From JAVKFY01 sp040223615 (lineage in GTDB: Bacteria > Pseudomonadota > Alphaproteobacteria > GCA-2731375), in the NCBI GenBank assembly GCA_040223615.1, contig JAVKFY010000045.1, forward strand, positions 1 to 56,621: a stretch of 56,621 nucleotides of DNA. The letters run 5' to 3'. The notes under the pieces are model-generated. The model did not search any database, was not told the DNA's origin, and saw only the letters and a program-made list of their open reading frames with translations. This document shows positions 37,185 through 44,925 of this stretch, piece by piece. The translations under genes and the position numbers were made by a program. Within the stretch, counting starts at the first letter, position 1; the number at the start of each line of letters is the position of its first letter.

Positions 37185-38348
37185 ATGCCGAGCCTGAACC
37201 TGCCGCTGCCCGATGGCGCGATCGCCAGCTACACCACCGGCGCGCCGCTCGACTTCGAAAAACCGTCGCGGCCGTTCAACCGGGTGGCGCTGGCCGCCGC
37301 GCATGTCGTTGCCGACCCGACGGCCGAGCACGATCCGTGGCTCGACGTCGCGGTCGATTGGGACAAGACCGTCGACTACCGCCGCTACCTGTGGTCGCTC
37401 GGCCTGGGCGTGGCGGAAGCGATGGACACGGCGCAGCGTGGCATGGGCCTGGACTGGTCTGGCGCGCAGACGCTGATCCGTGCCAGCCTGGCGGCGGCCG
37501 CCGAAACGCCGGGCGCGGCGGTGTTCTGCGGTTGCGGCACCGACCACTTGACCCCCGACCCGGACGTCACCGTCGACGACGTGATCCGCGCCTACGAGGA
37601 ACAGTTCGCGTTCGTGGAGGGCCTGGGCGGGCGCATCATCCTGATGGCCAGCCGCGCCCTGGTCCGCGCCGCGAACAGCCCGGATGACTTCGTGAAGGTG
37701 TACGACCGGCTGCTGCGCCAGGCGAAACAGCCGGTGATCATCCACTGGCTCGGCGAGATGTTCGACCCGGCGCTGGAAGGCTACTGGGGCCGCGACGACC
37801 ACTATGAAGCGATGGACGTGGCGCTCGATGCGATTGGCCAGAACGCGTCCAAGGTCGACGGCATCAAGATTTCGCTGCTCGACAAGGACAAGGAAATCGC
37901 GATGCGCCGGCGGCTGCCGGCCGATGTGCGGATGTATACCGGCGACGACTTCAACTTCGCCGAGTTGATCGCCGGCGACGAGGACGGGCATTCCGACGCC
38001 CTGCTCGGCATTTTCGATGCCATTGCGCCGGCGGCCTCGGCGGCGCTGGGCGCGTTGTCGGGCAACCGGCCGGATGCATTCCACCGCATCCTGGAGCCGA
38101 CGGTGCCGCTGTCGCGCCACATCTTCCGGGCACCGACGCGGTTCTACAAGACCGGGGTGGTGTTCATGGCCTTCCTGAACGGACACCAGGACCATTTCCA
38201 CATGGTCGGCGGGCAGCAGTCGGCGCGCTCGATCCTGCACTTGGCCGAGCTGTTCCGGCTGGCGGACAAGGCCGGGCTGCTGCGCGACCCCGACCTGGCG
38301 GCGCGGCGCATGCGCCAGACCTGCGCGCTGGCCGGCCTGGCGGCCTGA
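37185..38348 (+). CDS. DUF993 family protein, aldolase-like TIM barrel
   Basis: A 387-residue protein recognisable as DUF993: LNLPLPDGAIASYTTG at the start, FNRVALAAAHVVADPTAEHDPWLDVAVDWD, then GAAVFCGCGTDHL and QPVIIHWLGEMFDPALEGYWG. DGIKISLLDKDKE near residues 225-237 puts a Lys where class I aldolases form a Schiff base, so an aldol cleavage is plausible, but no activity is firmly known to me. DUF993 genes usually accompany Gfo/Idh/MocA dehydrogenases and sugar-isomerase-like proteins, exactly as here. It overlaps the next gene by one base. Confidence 0.82.
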   Translation: MPSLNLPLPDGAIASYTTGAPLDFEKPSRPFNRVALAAAHVVADPTAEHDPWLDVAVDWDKTVDYRRYLWSLGLGVAEAMDTAQRGMGLDWSGAQTLIRASLAAAAETPGAAVFCGCGTDHLTPDPDVTVDDVIRAYEEQFAFVEGLGGRIILMASRALVRAANSPDDFVKVYDRLLRQAKQPVIIHWLGEMFDPALEGYWGRDDHYEAMDVALDAIGQNASKVDGIKISLLDKDKEIAMRRRLPADVRMYTGDDFNFAELIAGDEDGHSDALLGIFDAIAPAASAALGALSGNRPDAFHRILEPTVPLSRHIFRAPTRFYKTGVVFMAFLNGHQDHFHMVGGQQSARSILHLAELFRLADKAGLLRDPDLAARRMRQTCALAGLAA

Positions 38349-39169
38349 TGCGCGACTTCGCGGCCGACGCGTCGCTGATGGCGCTGAACACGGCCACGCT
38401 GGGTCCGGCGGCCAGTCTGGCCGACGCCATCGAAGGCTGCGTGCGCCATGGCATCGGCGCGATCAGCCCGTGGCGCGACAAGATCGCCGCCCACGGCCTG
38501 GACAATGCGCGCCGCCACATCGCCGACGCGGGGCTCGCGGTGAACGGCGTGGTGCGCGGCGGCATGTTCACCGCGCCCGACTGGCTGGACGACAACCGCC
38601 GCGCCGTCGACGAGGCTGCCGCGCTGGGCGCCGCGTCGCTGGTGCTGGTGGCCGGCGGCCTGGAGTCCGGTTCGCGCGACCTGCCGCAGGCCCGTGCGCT
38701 GGTCGCCGAACGGCTGGCCGAGCTGCTGCCCCACGCGCGCGACGCCGGCGTGCCGCTGGCCATCGAGCCGTTGCATCCGATGTACGCCGCCGACCGCGCC
38801 TGCGTGAACACGCTGGCCCAGGCGCTCGACCTCTGCGAAGCGCTGGGCACGGGCGTCGGCGTCGCCATCGACGTCTACCACGTGTGGTGGGATCCCGACC
38901 TCGCGACCCAGGTCGCGCGAGCCGGGCGGATGGGCGCGATCCTGGCCTACCACGTCTGCGACTGGCGGGTGCCGACCCGCGACCTGCTGCTCGACCGCGC
39001 CATGCCGGGCGACGGTGTCATCGACCTGAAGGCGATCCGCGCCATGGTCGAGGCGACCGGCTTCGACGGTTTCGCCGAGCTGGAGGTGTTCTCCGAGGCG
39101 GACTGGTGGCAACGCCCGGTCGACGAGGTGCTCACCGTCGGCGTGGAACGGCATCGCACCGTCGTCTAG
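38348..39169 (+). CDS. Sugar phosphate isomerase/epimerase family TIM-barrel protein
   Basis: A 273-residue xylose-isomerase-like AP-endonuclease-2-fold protein. LAIEPLHPMYAADRACVNT, VGVAIDVYHVWWDPDL, YHVCDWRVP and FAELEVFSEADWW supply the Glu, Asp, His and Glu metal ligands in the usual order. Members isomerise or epimerise keto-sugars or dehydrate keto-inositols. It is the last gene of the catabolic island and starts on the final base of the DUF993 gene. The 54-base gap to arsR holds the ArsR operator. Confidence 0.87.
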   Translation: MRDFAADASLMALNTATLGPAASLADAIEGCVRHGIGAISPWRDKIAAHGLDNARRHIADAGLAVNGVVRGGMFTAPDWLDDNRRAVDEAAALGAASLVLVAGGLESGSRDLPQARALVAERLAELLPHARDAGVPLAIEPLHPMYAADRACVNTLAQALDLCEALGTGVGVAIDVYHVWWDPDLATQVARAGRMGAILAYHVCDWRVPTRDLLLDRAMPGDGVIDLKAIRAMVEATGFDGFAELEVFSEADWWQRPVDEVLTVGVERHRTVV

Positions 39170-39195
39170 CCAGCCCGGGCAATTTCCGATTGAAT

Positions 39196-39215
39196 ATTTC
39201 GCGATTTCGCGAAAT
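39196..39215. promoter_or_regulatory. ArsR-type operator
   Basis: Inverted repeat ATTTCGCG-ATTT-CGCGAAAT lies 8 bases before the arsR start, overlapping the likely promoter and abutting the AAGGA ribosome binding site. Small AT-flanked inverted repeats in this place are typical targets of arsenite-released ArsR repressors; this implies autoregulation of the arsR-arsC-acr3 operon. Confidence 0.7.
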
Positions 39216-39223
39216 AAGGAAGC

Positions 39224-40081
39224 ATGAACGACGACGACGCGGTCGCGACCTTCGGCGCGCTGGCGCATCCCGGACGCTTGGCGGTGTTCCGGCTGCTGCT
39301 GGCGGCGTGGCCGGGCAGCCTGCCGGCCGGGGCCATCGGCGAACGCCTCGGGGTCCAGCCGTCAACCCTGTCGGCGCATCTGGCGCATCTGGAGCGGGTT
39401 GGGCTGGTCACCGGCGAGCGCGTCGGCCGCCAGGTGCCGTATCTCGCCGTCGCGTCGGGTTTTGGCGAATTGTTGCGTTACCTCACCACTGATTGCTGCG
39501 GCGGCCGGCCGGAATTCTGCCACCCGCAAATCATCCGCCCCCTCCAGTTGACGGAGCGAAGCATGAGCGATTCCAAGGTCTACAACGTCCTGTTCCTGTG
39601 CACCGGCAACTCGGCGCGCAGCGTGATGGCCGAGTGTCTGCTGAATCGGGAGGGCCAGGGCCGGTTCCGCGCCTTCAGCGCCGGCAGCCACCCGGCCGGA
39701 CAGATCAACCCCAACACCGAGGCTCTGCTGGCGCGCTACAACTTCAAGACCGATGAATTGCGCTCCAAGTCGTGGGACGAGTTCGCCACGCCGGAGTCGC
39801 CGGCGATGGATTTCGTGTTCACCGTTTGCGACTCGGCCGCGGCCGAGGTCTGTCCGGTGTGGCCGGGCCAGCCGATGTCAGCGCACTGGGGCTTTCCCGA
39901 CCCGGCGGCGTTCGAGGGCAGCGCGGCGGAGACCGCGGCGGTGTTCGCCGACGTGTTCAAGCAGATATCGACCCGGATCTCGATCTTCGTGAATCTGCCG
40001 CTGAACGCGCTGGACAAGCTGGCGCTGCAGAAGCGGCTGGACGAGATCGGCGAGACCACCAGTACCGACAACGCCGCCTGA
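39224..40081 (+). CDS. ArsR repressor fused in frame to LMW-phosphatase-type arsenate reductase
   Basis: One uninterrupted 285-residue frame. Residues 1 to about 110 form an ArsR winged helix (FGALAHPGRLAVFRLLL, GVQPSTLSAHLAHLERVGLV) ending with DCCGGRPEFCHP, a plausible C-terminal As(III) Cys site. Residues 114-285 start MSDSKVYNVLFLCTGNSARS, the CX5R loop of LMW-PTP-type ArsC, followed by SKSWDEF and FVFTVCDSAAAEVCPVWPG. ATG 39563 at the junction has GGAGCG upstream, so a free ArsC may also be made. Function: As(III)-sensed repression plus arsenate reduction. ACR3 follows 12 bases later. Confidence 0.88.
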   Translation: MNDDDAVATFGALAHPGRLAVFRLLLAAWPGSLPAGAIGERLGVQPSTLSAHLAHLERVGLVTGERVGRQVPYLAVASGFGELLRYLTTDCCGGRPEFCHPQIIRPLQLTERSMSDSKVYNVLFLCTGNSARSVMAECLLNREGQGRFRAFSAGSHPAGQINPNTEALLARYNFKTDELRSKSWDEFATPESPAMDFVFTVCDSAAAEVCPVWPGQPMSAHWGFPDPAAFEGSAAETAAVFADVFKQISTRISIFVNLPLNALDKLALQKRLDEIGETTSTDNAA

Positions 40082-40093
40082 CAGGAGCGACAT

Positions 40094-41164
40094 GTGAGCA
40101 ATCCGACCGAAACCCTGGACACGCCGGCCGGCGGCATCGGCTTCTTCGAGAAGTGGTTGTCGGTGTGGGTGGGCTTGTGCATCTGCGCCGGGTTGCTGCT
40201 GGGCAACCTGTTCCCGGGGCTGTTCGCGCTGCTGGCGACCTGGGAATACGCCTCGGTCAACCTGGTCGTCGCGGTGCTGATCTGGGCCATGGTCTACCCG
40301 ATGATGGTCGGGGTCGACTTCGCCAGCCTGCGCCACATCGGCGACCGGCCGAAAGGGCTGGTGCTGACCCTGGTGACGAACTGGCTGATCAAGCCGTTCA
40401 CCATGGCGGCGCTGGGCGTGCTGTTCTTCGAGATCGTGTTCGCCGACCTGATCGCGCCGGCCGACGCGCAGCAGTACATCGCCGGCCTGATCCTGCTCGG
40501 CGCGGCGCCGTGCACGGCGATGGTGTTCGTGTGGTCGCAGCTCACGCGCGGCGATCCCACCTACACGCTGGTGCAGGTCGCGGTGAACGACGTGATCATG
40601 ATCTTCGCCTTCGCGCCGATCGTCGCGGTGCTGCTGGGCGTCACCGACATCGCGGTGCCATGGGAGACACTGTTGCTGTCGGTCGCGCTCTATATCGTGA
40701 TCCCGCTGGCGGCCGGCGCGCTCACGCGCCAGCGACTGGTTGCAAACGCGACGCGAGGCTCCGGCGAGGCCGCGGTGAACCGGTTCACCGGTGCGGTCAA
40801 GCCATTCTCGGTGATCGGTCTGCTGGCGACGGTGGTGCTGCTGTTCGGCTTTCAGGGCCAGGTGATCATCGAGCGGCCGGTGCTGATCGCACTGATCGCG
40901 GTACCGCTGCTGATCCAGTCCTACGGCATTTTCGTCGTGGCTTACGGCGCCGCCTGGCTGTGGCGGGTGCCGTTCAACGTCGCCGCGCCGTGCGCCCTGA
41001 TCGGTACCTCGAACTTCTTCGAACTCGCGGTTGCGGTCGCGATCAGCCTGTTCGGGCTGAACTCGGGCGCGGCGCTGGCCACGGTGGTCGGCGTGCTGGT
41101 CGAGGTGCCGGTGATGCTGTCGCTGGTCGCCTTCGCAAATCGCACCCGGCGACACTTCCCCTAG
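40094..41164 (+). CDS. ACR3 family arsenite efflux permease
   Basis: A 356-residue membrane protein with about ten helices. Cys140 in LLGAAPCTAMVFVWSQL is the conserved essential Cys of Acr3, and the later VAAPCALIGTSNFFELAVAVAI and LNSGAALATVVGVLVEVPVML match the family. It expels As(III) produced by the ArsC domain encoded just upstream. The start is GTG 40094: AGGAG lies 7 bases before it, and the nearby ATG at 40092 would stop at once (ATGTGA). It ends the arsenic operon, 6 bases from the convergent PAS gene. Confidence 0.92.
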   Translation: MSNPTETLDTPAGGIGFFEKWLSVWVGLCICAGLLLGNLFPGLFALLATWEYASVNLVVAVLIWAMVYPMMVGVDFASLRHIGDRPKGLVLTLVTNWLIKPFTMAALGVLFFEIVFADLIAPADAQQYIAGLILLGAAPCTAMVFVWSQLTRGDPTYTLVQVAVNDVIMIFAFAPIVAVLLGVTDIAVPWETLLLSVALYIVIPLAAGALTRQRLVANATRGSGEAAVNRFTGAVKPFSVIGLLATVVLLFGFQGQVIIERPVLIALIAVPLLIQSYGIFVVAYGAAWLWRVPFNVAAPCALIGTSNFFELAVAVAISLFGLNSGAALATVVGVLVEVPVMLSLVAFANRTRRHFP

Positions 41165-41170
41165 CGCGGC

Positions 41171-41749
41171 TCAGCCGACGATGCGCGGCGAGCGCCATAG
41201 ACCAGGCACGTTGCCGACCAGGAAGCGGTAGACCGCGCCATCCTTGTCGGCCAGCGGCAGGATCAGGCGGCGCCAGATCTGTACCTCGACCTGGCTCGGT
41301 GGGATGTGGGCGGTGAACAGCGGCAGCCGGCGGCGCTGCGCCGCGACATAGCAGGCCTGGAAGAAGGTGGAGATGAACGGCGACGGGCCGATCTCGCTGG
41401 TCAGCTTGCCGGTGCCATCGAAGCCCGAGCGTTGCGCGATCTTCGAGCCGTAGAGGCGGTAGCGGAAGTCGGCGCCGCCGTCGACCACGTCGAGTAACAT
41501 GATGTGGCCGAGCGCCGGGCGCAGCAGTTCCGGGCTCAGCTCCGGCGCGACCGGCAATTCGGCGCCGTCGCGTAGCTGGTCCCATAGGCCGCGCAGGAAG
41601 CGCAGCTCGCGCACCTCCAGCTCGTTGGCGCCCGGGTTCCAGACGAGAATCGGCGTCGGCAGTTGCTGCGTTTCGAACAACGCGTCAACGCCGGAAAAAT
41701 CGTCATCGGCCAGTTGCAGCGCTAGTCGCTCGCTATCGGCATTTGGCAC
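41171..41749 (-). CDS. PAS domain protein (PAS_5-like)
   Basis: A 192-residue soluble protein whose body reads LRFLRGLWDQLRDGAELPVAPELSPELLRPALGHIMLLDVVDGGADFRYRLYGSKIAQRSGFDGTG, the pattern of the single-domain PAS_5 family common in Rhodospirillales; it ends PLADKDGAVYRFLVGNVPGLW. The function is unknown, probably small-molecule sensing. The open frame runs upstream to 42172 but that part overlaps a broken gene; GTG 41749 is the best start that keeps the whole domain. A TTG a little upstream is also possible, so the exact N-terminus is uncertain. Confidence 0.7.
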   Translation of the reverse strand: MPNADSERLALQLADDDFSGVDALFETQQLPTPILVWNPGANELEVRELRFLRGLWDQLRDGAELPVAPELSPELLRPALGHIMLLDVVDGGADFRYRLYGSKIAQRSGFDGTGKLTSEIGPSPFISTFFQACYVAAQRRRLPLFTAHIPPSQVEVQIWRRLILPLADKDGAVYRFLVGNVPGLWRSPRIVG

Positions 41750-41846
41750 AGGTTCAATCGTGTAAAGCGTCCCCAAAACCAGATCATCTCGCGCCCGGGC
41801 GCGCGGCGCAAGCAACGGTTGTGTGAGCGGTCCGGGGCGCTCGCCG

Positions 41847-42620
41847 TCAAGTCGCGCGGCGGGCGACGACCTTGCACATGCAGTTGAGCGCGCCGCGATT
41901 CTCGGCGAATTCCAGCAGGTTGGCGACGGTATGGACGTCGAACCCGAGACCGCGCCAGATCGCCGTGTTGGCCCGTTCGACCGGCGCCAGCTCGGCCCGG
42001 TGGCCGTGCGCGAAACTCGGTAGCCAGACCGTGCGCCGGCCCGGCCCGGCCCGGCGTCCTCCACCAGAACGTTGTTGACCGGAAGGTGCAGCCAGGTGCG
42101 GTGCCTCGCCGCCGGTTCGTCGATCCAGATCTGGGGCTGTGGATTGCGGATCACCTCGGCGCCGGCGGCCACCAGCGCCGCCGCGGCTTCGTCGAAGCGG
42201 TCGGCGTCGGCGTGGTCCAGTAGCGGCAGGCCAATCGACCTCGGTCAGCGGGATACCCGTCGCGTCGGCCAGCAGGCGCGCCGCCTCCCGGTCCTGATAG
42301 CGCGCGAAGCGGCTCGCGGCGAACAGCCGGGGCGAGTCGTCGGGCGTGACGGCGGCAACCGCGACGTCCTGCGCCCAGTGCGAGTAGTTCAGGTCGTCGG
42401 GGGCCGGATGCAGGCGGACCGGCGCGCCGTGGCGGTCGAACCAGGGCCCCACCCGGTCGCTGGCGCAGGGGAAGACCAGCGCGTCGACGTCGGCTTGAGC
42501 CGGCAATGCGGCGATCACACTTCGCAATGCGTCGGTGAAATGCCCCGCCGCGAAGGCCAGGTTGGTCAGGAATAGCCGGTCGATACGGCCGAGGGCGGCA
42601 TCGACCAGTTCGAGCGCCAT
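41847..42620 (-). pseudogene. Frameshifted deiminase/amidinotransferase-like gene
   Basis: Three pieces in two frames look like one protein. Piece 1 (42620 to about 42235, MALELVDAALGRIDRLFLTN ... YSHWAQDVAVAAV ... LTEVDW) and piece 3 (about 42036 to 41847, TVWLPSFAHGHRAEL ... RGALNCMCKVVAR) share one frame. Piece 2 (about 42234 to 42056, LPLLDHADADRFDEA ... WLHLPVNNVLVED) is in another. The WA-D pattern and a Cys in a late GAL(N/H)C motif suggest the agmatine deiminase/amidinotransferase fold. The expected GGN segment after VDW is missing, so a small deletion is likely at the first break. The second break falls on a CCGGC tandem repeat. Confidence 0.55.
42036..42055. repeat. Pentanucleotide tandem repeat (CCGGC)x4 at a frame break
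   Basis: Four exact CCGGC units lie at the second frame break of the deiminase-like gene. Removing one unit gives GAG GAC GCC GGG CCG GGC CGG CGC ACG on the coding strand, which joins VEDAGPGR directly to RTVWLPSF in frame. A gain of one unit by strand slippage therefore explains this frameshift; a sequencing or assembly artefact in a GC-rich repeat is the alternative. Confidence 0.75.
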
Positions 42621-42707
42621 CGTTGGCGCGTTGCCGCGCGTGGCGCTAGCTGGCTTCGGCAAGACCGGCCGCGCGTGGCCGATGTCGCATACAGGATCTT
42701 GAAAAGA

Positions 42708-42783
42708 TGGTGCCGGTGGACGGACTCGAACCGCCGACCCACGCATTACGAATGCGTTGCTCTACCATCTGAGCTACACCGGC
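42708..42783 (-). tRNA. tRNA-Thr (anticodon CGT)
   Basis: A 76-base cloverleaf on the minus strand: acceptor GCCGGTG paired with CACCGGC, D-arm GCTC/GAGC, anticodon arm ACGCA-TTCGTAA-TGCGT giving anticodon CGT (reads ACG codons), TPC arm with GGTTCGAGTCC, discriminator A and an encoded CCA end. It lies alone between the deiminase-like pseudogene and nth. No integrase or attachment-site repeat is visible nearby, though tRNA ends are common insertion points. Confidence 0.97.
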
Positions 42784-42839
42784 CAGAATCGCGCGGTAGG
42801 TAGCAGACGCGGGGTGGCGGCGCAAGGTCGGGGGCCAGT

Positions 42840-43481
42840 TCAGGCGGTCACCGTGGTCTTGGCCTTGTAGCGGCACAGGTCGCGGATCGTGCAGGCCGGG
42901 CAATCCGGCTTGCGCGCCTTGCAGACATAGCGGCCGTGCAGGATCAGCCAGTGGTGCGCGTGCAGCTTGTAGTGTTTCGGCACCCGCTTCTCCAGCTTCA
43001 GCTCGACTTGCAGCACGTTGTCGCCCTTGGCCAGGCCGGTGCGGTTGGCGACGCGGAAGATATGGGTGTCGACCGCCATGGTCGGCTGTCCGAAGGCGAT
43101 GTTGAGCACCACGTTGGCGGTCTTGCGGCCGACGCCAGGGAGCTTCTGCAGGACGTCGCGGTCGGCCGGCACCTGGCTGTCGTGCTCGGCGATCAGGATC
43201 TCCGACAGCGCGATGACGTTCTTGGCCTTGGTGTTGAACAGGCCGATGGTGCGGATGTGCTGCTTCAGCGCGGCCTCGCCCAGCGCCACCATCTGCTCCG
43301 GGGTCCGGACCTCCTGGAACAGCTTCTCGGTGGCCTTGTTGACGCCGGTGTCGGTGGCCTGCGCCGACAGCACCACGGCAACCAGCAAGGTGTAGGGGTT
43401 GACGTAGTTCAGCTCGCCGCGCGGGTCCGGCATCTGCCGTTCCAGGCGGGCGAACATCTCCTCGATACTGGCCTTGTTCAT
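42840..43481 (-). CDS. nth: Endonuclease III
   Basis: A 213-residue base-excision repair glycosylase/AP lyase for oxidised pyrimidines. Helix-hairpin-helix LPGVGRKTANVVL contains catalytic Lys120; Asp138 lies in MAVDTHIFRV. The C-terminal Cx6Cx2Cx5C (CKARKPDCPACTIRDLC) binds the 4Fe-4S cluster. Length and all key residues are normal. Start ATG 43481 is divergent from the DUF2244 gene, with 46 bases between the starts. Confidence 0.97.
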   Translation of the reverse strand: MNKASIEEMFARLERQMPDPRGELNYVNPYTLLVAVVLSAQATDTGVNKATEKLFQEVRTPEQMVALGEAALKQHIRTIGLFNTKAKNVIALSEILIAEHDSQVPADRDVLQKLPGVGRKTANVVLNIAFGQPTMAVDTHIFRVANRTGLAKGDNVLQVELKLEKRVPKHYKLHAHHWLILHGRYVCKARKPDCPACTIRDLCRYKAKTTVTA

Positions 43482-43527
43482 GGCGCCCTGCTTAGCATCG
43501 CGCGCGCCCGCGGGCTATATTGCAGGC

Positions 43528-44031
43528 ATGATCGAGCCCGCCGCCCCGCTGGCGATGAACGCCGTCCTCTATCCGCACCGCAGCCTGGCGCCGCGCGGCT
43601 TCATCGTGCTGATGTGCGCGGTGGCGCTGGTCAGCTTCACGGCGGGCATCGTCTTCGCGGTGCACGGGGCGTGGCCGGTGTTCGGTTTCTTCGGGCTCGA
43701 CGTGCTGGCGCTGTACATCGCCTTCCGGCTCAGCTACCGCGCCGGCCGGCTGCTGGAGACAGTGCAGATCAGCGCCGGGGAGGTCCGGCTGGCGCGCGTA
43801 CAACCGAACGGCAAGCGCCAGGACTGGTCGTTCGCGCCCTACTGGCTGCAGGTGGTCGAGGAGCAGCCCGACGGACGCAGCGGCTGGCTGCTGCTGCGCA
43901 GTCACGGCCGCTCGGTACGCTTTGCCGAATTCCTGAGCCCGCCGGAACGGACCGCGCTGGCGAACGAGATGCGCAATACGCTGCGCCGTCTGCGCGAGGC
44001 TCAGAACCCCAGCACGTCGTTCATGTCGTAG
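43528..44031 (+). CDS. DUF2244 family integral membrane protein
   Basis: A 167-residue protein with N-terminal LYPHRSLAPRGFIVLM, two adjacent TM helices (about residues 24-44 and 48-67, separated by HGAWPV), then a cytosolic domain with ETVQISAGEVRLARV, WSFAPYWLQVV and SHGRSVRFAEFLSPPER, the DUF2244 pattern. Function unknown. ATG 43528 was chosen because the family begins near here; the longer frame from 43474 overlaps the divergent nth start. Its last 31 bases overlap the convergent end of dapB. Confidence 0.82.
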   Translation: MIEPAAPLAMNAVLYPHRSLAPRGFIVLMCAVALVSFTAGIVFAVHGAWPVFGFFGLDVLALYIAFRLSYRAGRLLETVQISAGEVRLARVQPNGKRQDWSFAPYWLQVVEEQPDGRSGWLLLRSHGRSVRFAEFLSPPERTALANEMRNTLRRLREAQNPSTSFMS

Positions 44032-44807
44032 AGCCCGGCCGGCTTGCCGGCGAGCCAGCGCGCCGCGGTGACGCCGCCGCGGGCGAAGATCGCCCGGTCG
44101 GTGGCCAGGTGGCTGATGACCACGCGCTCGTTCTCGGCAGCGAACATCACCGAATGCTCGCCGGCGACGTTGCCGCCGCGCATCACCGCATAGCCGATGT
44201 CGCCGCGCCCGCGCTCGCCGGTGATGCCGTCGCGGCCGCGCGCCGCCACCTTGTCGTGGTCGACGCCGCGCCCGTCCGCCGCTGCGCGGCCCAGCGTGAG
44301 CGCGGTGCCGGACGGCGCATCGACCTTGTGCTTGTGGTGCATCTCCACGACCTCGATGTCCCAGTCGGGATCGAGCTTGGCCGCCACCTCGCGCACCAGG
44401 TTGATCAGCAGGTTGACGCCGACGCTCATGTTGGCCGCGCGCATGATCGGCGCCTTCTTCGCGGCCTCGGCGATGGCGGCCTCCTGGTCCGGCTCCAGGC
44501 CGGTGGTGCCGGCGACCAGGCCCTTGCCGGTCTCGGCCGCGAGCTTGGCGTTGGCGACGGTGGCCGCCGGCGCGGTGAAGTCGAGCACCACGTCGGACGC
44601 GGCGAACAACGCACCGGCGTCGTCGCCGACCGCGATGTCGAGCGGCGCCAGCCCGGCCAGCGCGCCGAGATCGGCGCCGATGGCGTCATGCCCCGGCCGC
44701 TCGATGCCGCCGACGACGGTACAGCCCTCGGTGGCGTCGATCTGACGCAGCAGCGCCTGGCCCATGCGTCCGGCGCAGCCGACCACGCCCATCTTCACCG
44801 TCGCCAT
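44001..44807 (-). CDS. dapB: 4-hydroxy-tetrahydrodipicolinate reductase
   Basis: A 268-residue enzyme of the diaminopimelate/lysine pathway. N-terminal NAD(P) site GVVGCAGRMGQALL, VLDFTAPAATVANAKLA, GTTGLEPDQEA, the active-site EMHHKHKVDAPSGTALTLG with catalytic His and Lys, and C-terminal RGGNVAGEHSVMFA. Length and motifs are canonical. ATG 44807 is preceded by GGGAGG. It stands alone and converges with the DUF2244 gene, overlapping it by 31 bases. Confidence 0.97.
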   Translation of the reverse strand: MATVKMGVVGCAGRMGQALLRQIDATEGCTVVGGIERPGHDAIGADLGALAGLAPLDIAVGDDAGALFAASDVVLDFTAPAATVANAKLAAETGKGLVAGTTGLEPDQEAAIAEAAKKAPIMRAANMSVGVNLLINLVREVAAKLDPDWDIEVVEMHHKHKVDAPSGTALTLGRAAADGRGVDHDKVAARGRDGITGERGRGDIGYAVMRGGNVAGEHSVMFAAENERVVISHLATDRAIFARGGVTAARWLAGKPAGLYDMNDVLGF

Positions 44808-44925
44808 CGCCGCCTCCCTGGTGTTTCTTGTCGCGATGTCAGCTTAAAGCGTTTCCCGCTTGCGCGGAATCATGCCGGCCCGCGCCACTGGCGCGCTTGA
44901 CCCGGCGCCAGCGGCAGGGCAAAGC

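Noticed and set aside
41750..42172. N-terminal extension of the PAS protein
   Set aside because: Part of it encodes the middle piece of the deiminase-like gene (WLHLPVNNVLVED) and the rest is out-of-frame shadow, so it is not a PAS fusion.
42708..42783. tRNA-Thr as an integration site
   Set aside because: No integrase, phage gene or direct repeat of the tRNA 3' end was seen in the flanking sequence.
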